From JBBSNV01 sp964458605 (GTDB lineage: Bacteria > Pseudomonadota > Alphaproteobacteria > Reyranellales > JAQSWP01): a stretch of 64,000 nucleotides of DNA. Shown here one piece after another: positions 61,509-64,000 of this stretch. The stretch's first letter is position 1. Each line of letters begins with the position of its first letter. The DNA lies in assembly GCA_964458605.1 (NCBI GenBank), contig CAYWLS010000004.1:62001-126000 (forward strand). The letters run 5' to 3'. Below the pieces are notes generated by a model, which saw only the letters and a program-made list of their open reading frames with translations, did no database searches and had not been told where the DNA came from. A program made the position numbers and the translations under genes.

Positions 61509-62978
61509 TCAGGCACCGGCGAAGATGTAATCCTGCGCCCGGGCGCGACGCGTGCGCCACCAGTATTCCACGGTGAAGCCGGGCCACAGGGTCACGTTCC
61601 TGCCGTGCCGGTCCATGTACCAGCTCTTGCAGCCGGTGGCCCACACGGTACGGGCGATGCGTCGCTGCAGATCCGCGCTGAAGCGACGCTGCACCTCGGG
61701 GCGCAGCGCGATGGTCCTGGCGCCCCTGGCGCGGGTGCGGGCGATGCATTGCCCGATGTAGCGGATCTGCGCCTCGATCATGAACACGATCGAATTGTGG
61801 CCCAGCCCGGTATTGGGGCCGACCATCAGGAAGAAATTGGGAAAGCCCGCGACCGTCATGCCGTAATAGGCTTCGGCGCCGTGGCGCCAGGCGTCGTGCA
61901 GTTCGAGGCCGCCGGCGCCGTACACCTTCAGGGGCGACAGCGGATCGGTGGCGCGGAAGCCGGTGGCCAGGATCACGACATCGGCGGGATGCTCGGCGCC
62001 GTCGGTCGTGCGAATGCCGCTGGCGGTGACCGCGGCGATGCCTTCGCCGATCACCGCCACGTTGGGCCGGTTCAATGCCGGATAATAGTCGTTGGCGATC
62101 AGCACCCGCTTGCAGCCCAAGGTGTAGTCGGGCGTCAGCCGGGCGCGCAGCTTTTCGTCCGGCACCTGGCGGGCGAGCTGGGCGCGGCCGAATTTCTCCA
62201 TCAGCTTCATCAGCCGCGGCGCCGCCACGAAGCCCAAAGCGCGCGATTCGTACTGCAGGTAGAGGCGCTGGCGCAGCGCCCAGCGATAGCCCGGCAGGTG
62301 CTGGATCAGCCAGCGCCGCAAGCCGCGGATCGGATGGTCGGGCTTGGGAATCACCCAGGGCGGCGTGCGCTGGTAGAGATCGAGCTGCGCCACTTCGGGC
62401 GCGATCTGCGGCACGAACTGGATGGCGCTGGCGCCGGTGCCGATCACCGCCACATGCTTGCCGGCCAGCTCGACATCGTGGCGCCACCGCGCCGAATGGA
62501 ACACCGGCCCGGCGAATTGGCCCAGGCCCGGAATGTCGGGATAGGCCGGCTGGCTCAACCCGCCGGTGGCCGACACCAGGAAGCGGGCCCTGAACCGGCG
62601 GCCGTCGGCCGTGGCGACGGTCCACAGGCCGGTCGGGTCGTCGAACCGCGCCTCGACCGCCTCGGCGTTGAAACGGATCAGCGGACGCAGCCGGTGCTTT
62701 TCCGCCACAAGCAGCAGATAGGCCTGGATCTCCGGCTGGGTCGGGAACATGCGGCTCCAGCCGGCATAGGGCTCGAAGGAGAACGAATAGAGATGCGAGG
62801 GGATGTCGCAGGCGCAGCCGGGATAGGTGTTGTCGCGCCAGGTGCCGCCCAGCTCGGCGGCGCGCTCCAGCAGCACCACGTCGGCGATGCCGGCCTGGCG
62901 CAGCTTGATCGCCATGCCCAGCCCGGCAAAGCCGGTGCCCAGAATCAGCACCTCGCAGTTCGAATCCGCCTGGCTCAT
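61509..62978 (-). CDS. FAD-dependent monooxygenase, Baeyer-Villiger type
   Basis: A 489-residue flavoprotein. FAD fold: VLILGTGFAGLGMAIKLR at the start; NADPH fold: HVAVIGTGASAIQFVPQIA near residue 190. The Baeyer-Villiger fingerprint F-x-G-x-x-x-H-x-x-x-W is present as FAGPVFHSARW, although followed by Arg rather than Pro. It would insert oxygen into a ketone. ATG at 62978 (MSQADSNCEV) was used; ATG at 62987 and an upstream GTG are alternatives. It ends 42 bases before the YyaL gene. Confidence 0.92.
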   Translation of the reverse strand: MSQADSNCEVLILGTGFAGLGMAIKLRQAGIADVVLLERAAELGGTWRDNTYPGCACDIPSHLYSFSFEPYAGWSRMFPTQPEIQAYLLLVAEKHRLRPLIRFNAEAVEARFDDPTGLWTVATADGRRFRARFLVSATGGLSQPAYPDIPGLGQFAGPVFHSARWRHDVELAGKHVAVIGTGASAIQFVPQIAPEVAQLDLYQRTPPWVIPKPDHPIRGLRRWLIQHLPGYRWALRQRLYLQYESRALGFVAAPRLMKLMEKFGRAQLARQVPDEKLRARLTPDYTLGCKRVLIANDYYPALNRPNVAVIGEGIAAVTASGIRTTDGAEHPADVVILATGFRATDPLSPLKVYGAGGLELHDAWRHGAEAYYGMTVAGFPNFFLMVGPNTGLGHNSIVFMIEAQIRYIGQCIARTRARGARTIALRPEVQRRFSADLQRRIARTVWATGCKSWYMDRHGRNVTLWPGFTVEYWWRTRRARAQDYIFAGA

Positions 62979-63060
62979 GGTCTGCATCCCGACCCGCACT
63001 ATCGCAAGCCCGCCTGCCTGCCGCTATAGTCGGCGGCAGCCGGCAGCGCGCGGAGAGGTC

Positions 63061-63309
63061 ATGATGAAAGTCACCGTCAATATCGACTGTACGCCCGAGG
63101 AGGCGCGGGCGTTCTTTGGCCTGCCCGATGTGCAACCGATGCAGAAGGCCATCATGGCGCACGTCCAGGAAAGAATCATGTCCAACATCCAGGCGATGGA
63201 CCCCGAATCGATCATGAAGAACTGGGTGCCGGCCTCGATGCAGGGCATGGAACAGCTGCAGCAGGCTTTCTGGCAGAGCCTGGCGGCAATGACCGGGTCC
63301 AAGAAATAG
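63061..63309 (+). CDS. DUF6489 family protein
   Basis: An 82-residue protein that starts MMKVTVNIDCTPEEARAFFG and continues LPDVQPMQKAIM, NIQAMDPESIMKNWVP, as in DUF6489 proteins of alphaproteobacteria (function unknown). Met-rich helices. GGAGAGG precedes the ATG. It is two bases upstream of the ferredoxin-like gene, forming an operon that continues into a CoA-transferase. Confidence 0.85.
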   Translation: MMKVTVNIDCTPEEARAFFGLPDVQPMQKAIMAHVQERIMSNIQAMDPESIMKNWVPASMQGMEQLQQAFWQSLAAMTGSKK

Positions 63310-63311
63310 CC

Positions 63312-63704
63312 ATGGACGACGAAACCAAGAAATTCTCCGGCATGGGCAATGCGGCGCGCGCGGGCGATCCGGCCCCGTTCTACGAGGCCCATGTCTTCGT
63401 CTGCACCAACCGGCGCCCGGCGGGGCATCCGCGCGGCTGCTGCGCGGAGAAGGGCGCGGAGGAACTGCGCGACTACATGAAAAGCCGCGCCAAGGCGCTG
63501 GGCCTGAAGAACGTGCGCATCAATTCCGCGGGCTGTCTCGACCGCTGCGAGCTGGGGCCGACCATGGTGATCTATCCCGAAGGCGTGTGGTACGGCTATC
63601 GCAGCAAGGAAGACGTCGACGAGATCCTGCAGACCCATCTGCAGGGCGGCGGCCGCGTCAAGCGGCTGATGCTGATGCCCGACCAGCGCCCGCCCAAGGG
63701 CTGA
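63312..63704 (+). CDS. (2Fe-2S) ferredoxin-like domain protein
   Basis: A 130-residue protein of the thioredoxin-like [2Fe-2S] ferredoxin family. Cluster cysteines appear in HVFVCTNRRPAGHPRGCC and NSAGCLDRCELGPTMVIYP. Its electron partner is unknown. The ATG lies two bases after the DUF6489 stop and four bases before the next ATG (63709), so the three genes are tightly packed. Confidence 0.9.
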   Translation: MDDETKKFSGMGNAARAGDPAPFYEAHVFVCTNRRPAGHPRGCCAEKGAEELRDYMKSRAKALGLKNVRINSAGCLDRCELGPTMVIYPEGVWYGYRSKEDVDEILQTHLQGGGRVKRLMLMPDQRPPKG

Positions 63705-63708
63705 AGCC

Positions 63709-64000
63709 ATGAGCCACGGCCTGCCGCTGTCGGGCGTGCGCGTGCTCGATCTGACCCGCGCGCTGGCCGGGCCGTTCGCCACCATGATCCTGGCCGATCT
63801 GGGGGCCGAGGTGATCAAGGTCGAGCCGCTGCCCAAGGGCGAGATGACCCGGCTGTGGGCGCCCTTCGCCAAGAGCGACGCCGATCCCGACCAGGCGATC
63901 TATTTCCTCAGCGCCAACCGCAACAAGAAGAGTCTGGCGATCGACTTCCGCAAGCCGCAGGCGCTGGCTTTGCTGCGCCGGCTGGCCCGCACCGTCGATG
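63709..64000 (+). CDS. CaiB/BaiF family CoA-transferase, N-terminal part (cut by window edge)
   Basis: The first 97 codons of a class III CoA-transferase: LPLSGVRVLDLTRALAGPF, MILADLGAEVIKVEP and SANRNKKSLAIDF are all family hallmarks. Such enzymes move CoA between carboxylic acids (for example formyl-CoA or carnitine-type). The catalytic Asp lies beyond the window edge. Co-transcribed with the ferredoxin-like gene. Confidence 0.9.
   Translation, partial: MSHGLPLSGVRVLDLTRALAGPFATMILADLGAEVIKVEPLPKGEMTRLWAPFAKSDADPDQAIYFLSANRNKKSLAIDFRKPQALALLRRLARTVD

Overview
The window is a GC-rich chromosomal segment from an alphaproteobacterium, most likely a member or close relative of Rhodospirillales. 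The evidence is the gene order (DUF3576 lipoprotein, leuS, lptE, holA), the 380-400 residue general porins, the DUF1127 and DUF6489 proteins, and the LysR-type and FDH gene types. No rRNA, tRNA, CRISPR array, insertion sequence or phage gene was seen. The assignment rests on reading protein families by eye; no database search was run.

Layout. 1-4925: minus-strand housekeeping block (holA fragment, lptE, leuS, DUF3576 lipoprotein) with a DUF488 gene inserted on the other strand. 5453-11535: two related porins flanking a divergent pair, a TPR/OGT-type (SPINDLY-like) glycosyltransferase and a sulfotransferase. 11683-14578: DUF6165, YggS, GFA, DUF1127 and a GcvA-like LysR regulator. 14680-15976: Fur-box-controlled cupredoxin plus FTR1 iron permease. 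16232-20826: small exported proteins, an L,D-transpeptidase, and a TetR regulator next to a crotonase with a palindromic operator. 20845-21640: a GDT1/UPF0016 manganese exporter under a yybP-ykoY manganese riboswitch. 21690-24733: two tandem genes for membrane-domain/methyltransferase fusion proteins. 24954-31962: ribA, hydrolase, orphan response regulator, AhpD-like protein, amidohydrolase, an unknown gene, and a diiron ferritin-like oxidase.

32030-38718 is the most system-like accessory region. It is a six-gene minus-strand cluster with an AMP-forming acyl ligase, a GNAT acyltransferase, a stand-alone acyl/peptidyl carrier protein and three divergent PaaK/CapK-type adenylate-forming ligases. 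The first four genes overlap or nearly touch. It looks like an uncharacterised activation-and-transfer pathway for an acyl or amino-acyl group, perhaps for decorating a surface glycan or making a small metabolite.

39054-41822 holds two tandem OmpA-type outer membrane protein genes, identical over the barrel but different in the linker and the start of the OmpA domain. 41940-47597 carries hspQ, an MDR reductase, a lipid kinase, an MBL hydrolase, a methyltransferase and a patatin. 47678-56417 is a formate/oxalate module: fdsD, fdhD, fdsA and a fused fdsG-fdsB on the minus strand, divergent from an OxlT-like antiporter, a 40-residue transporter small subunit and a LysR regulator. 56496-64000 ends with small membrane proteins, a secreted lipase-like protein, palindromic repeats, a YyaL-type thioredoxin-domain protein, a flavin monooxygenase, DUF6489, a ferredoxin-like protein and the start of a CaiB-type CoA-transferase.

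Many gene starts were moved from the longest open frame to a start with a visible ribosome binding site; these choices are stated entry by entry.
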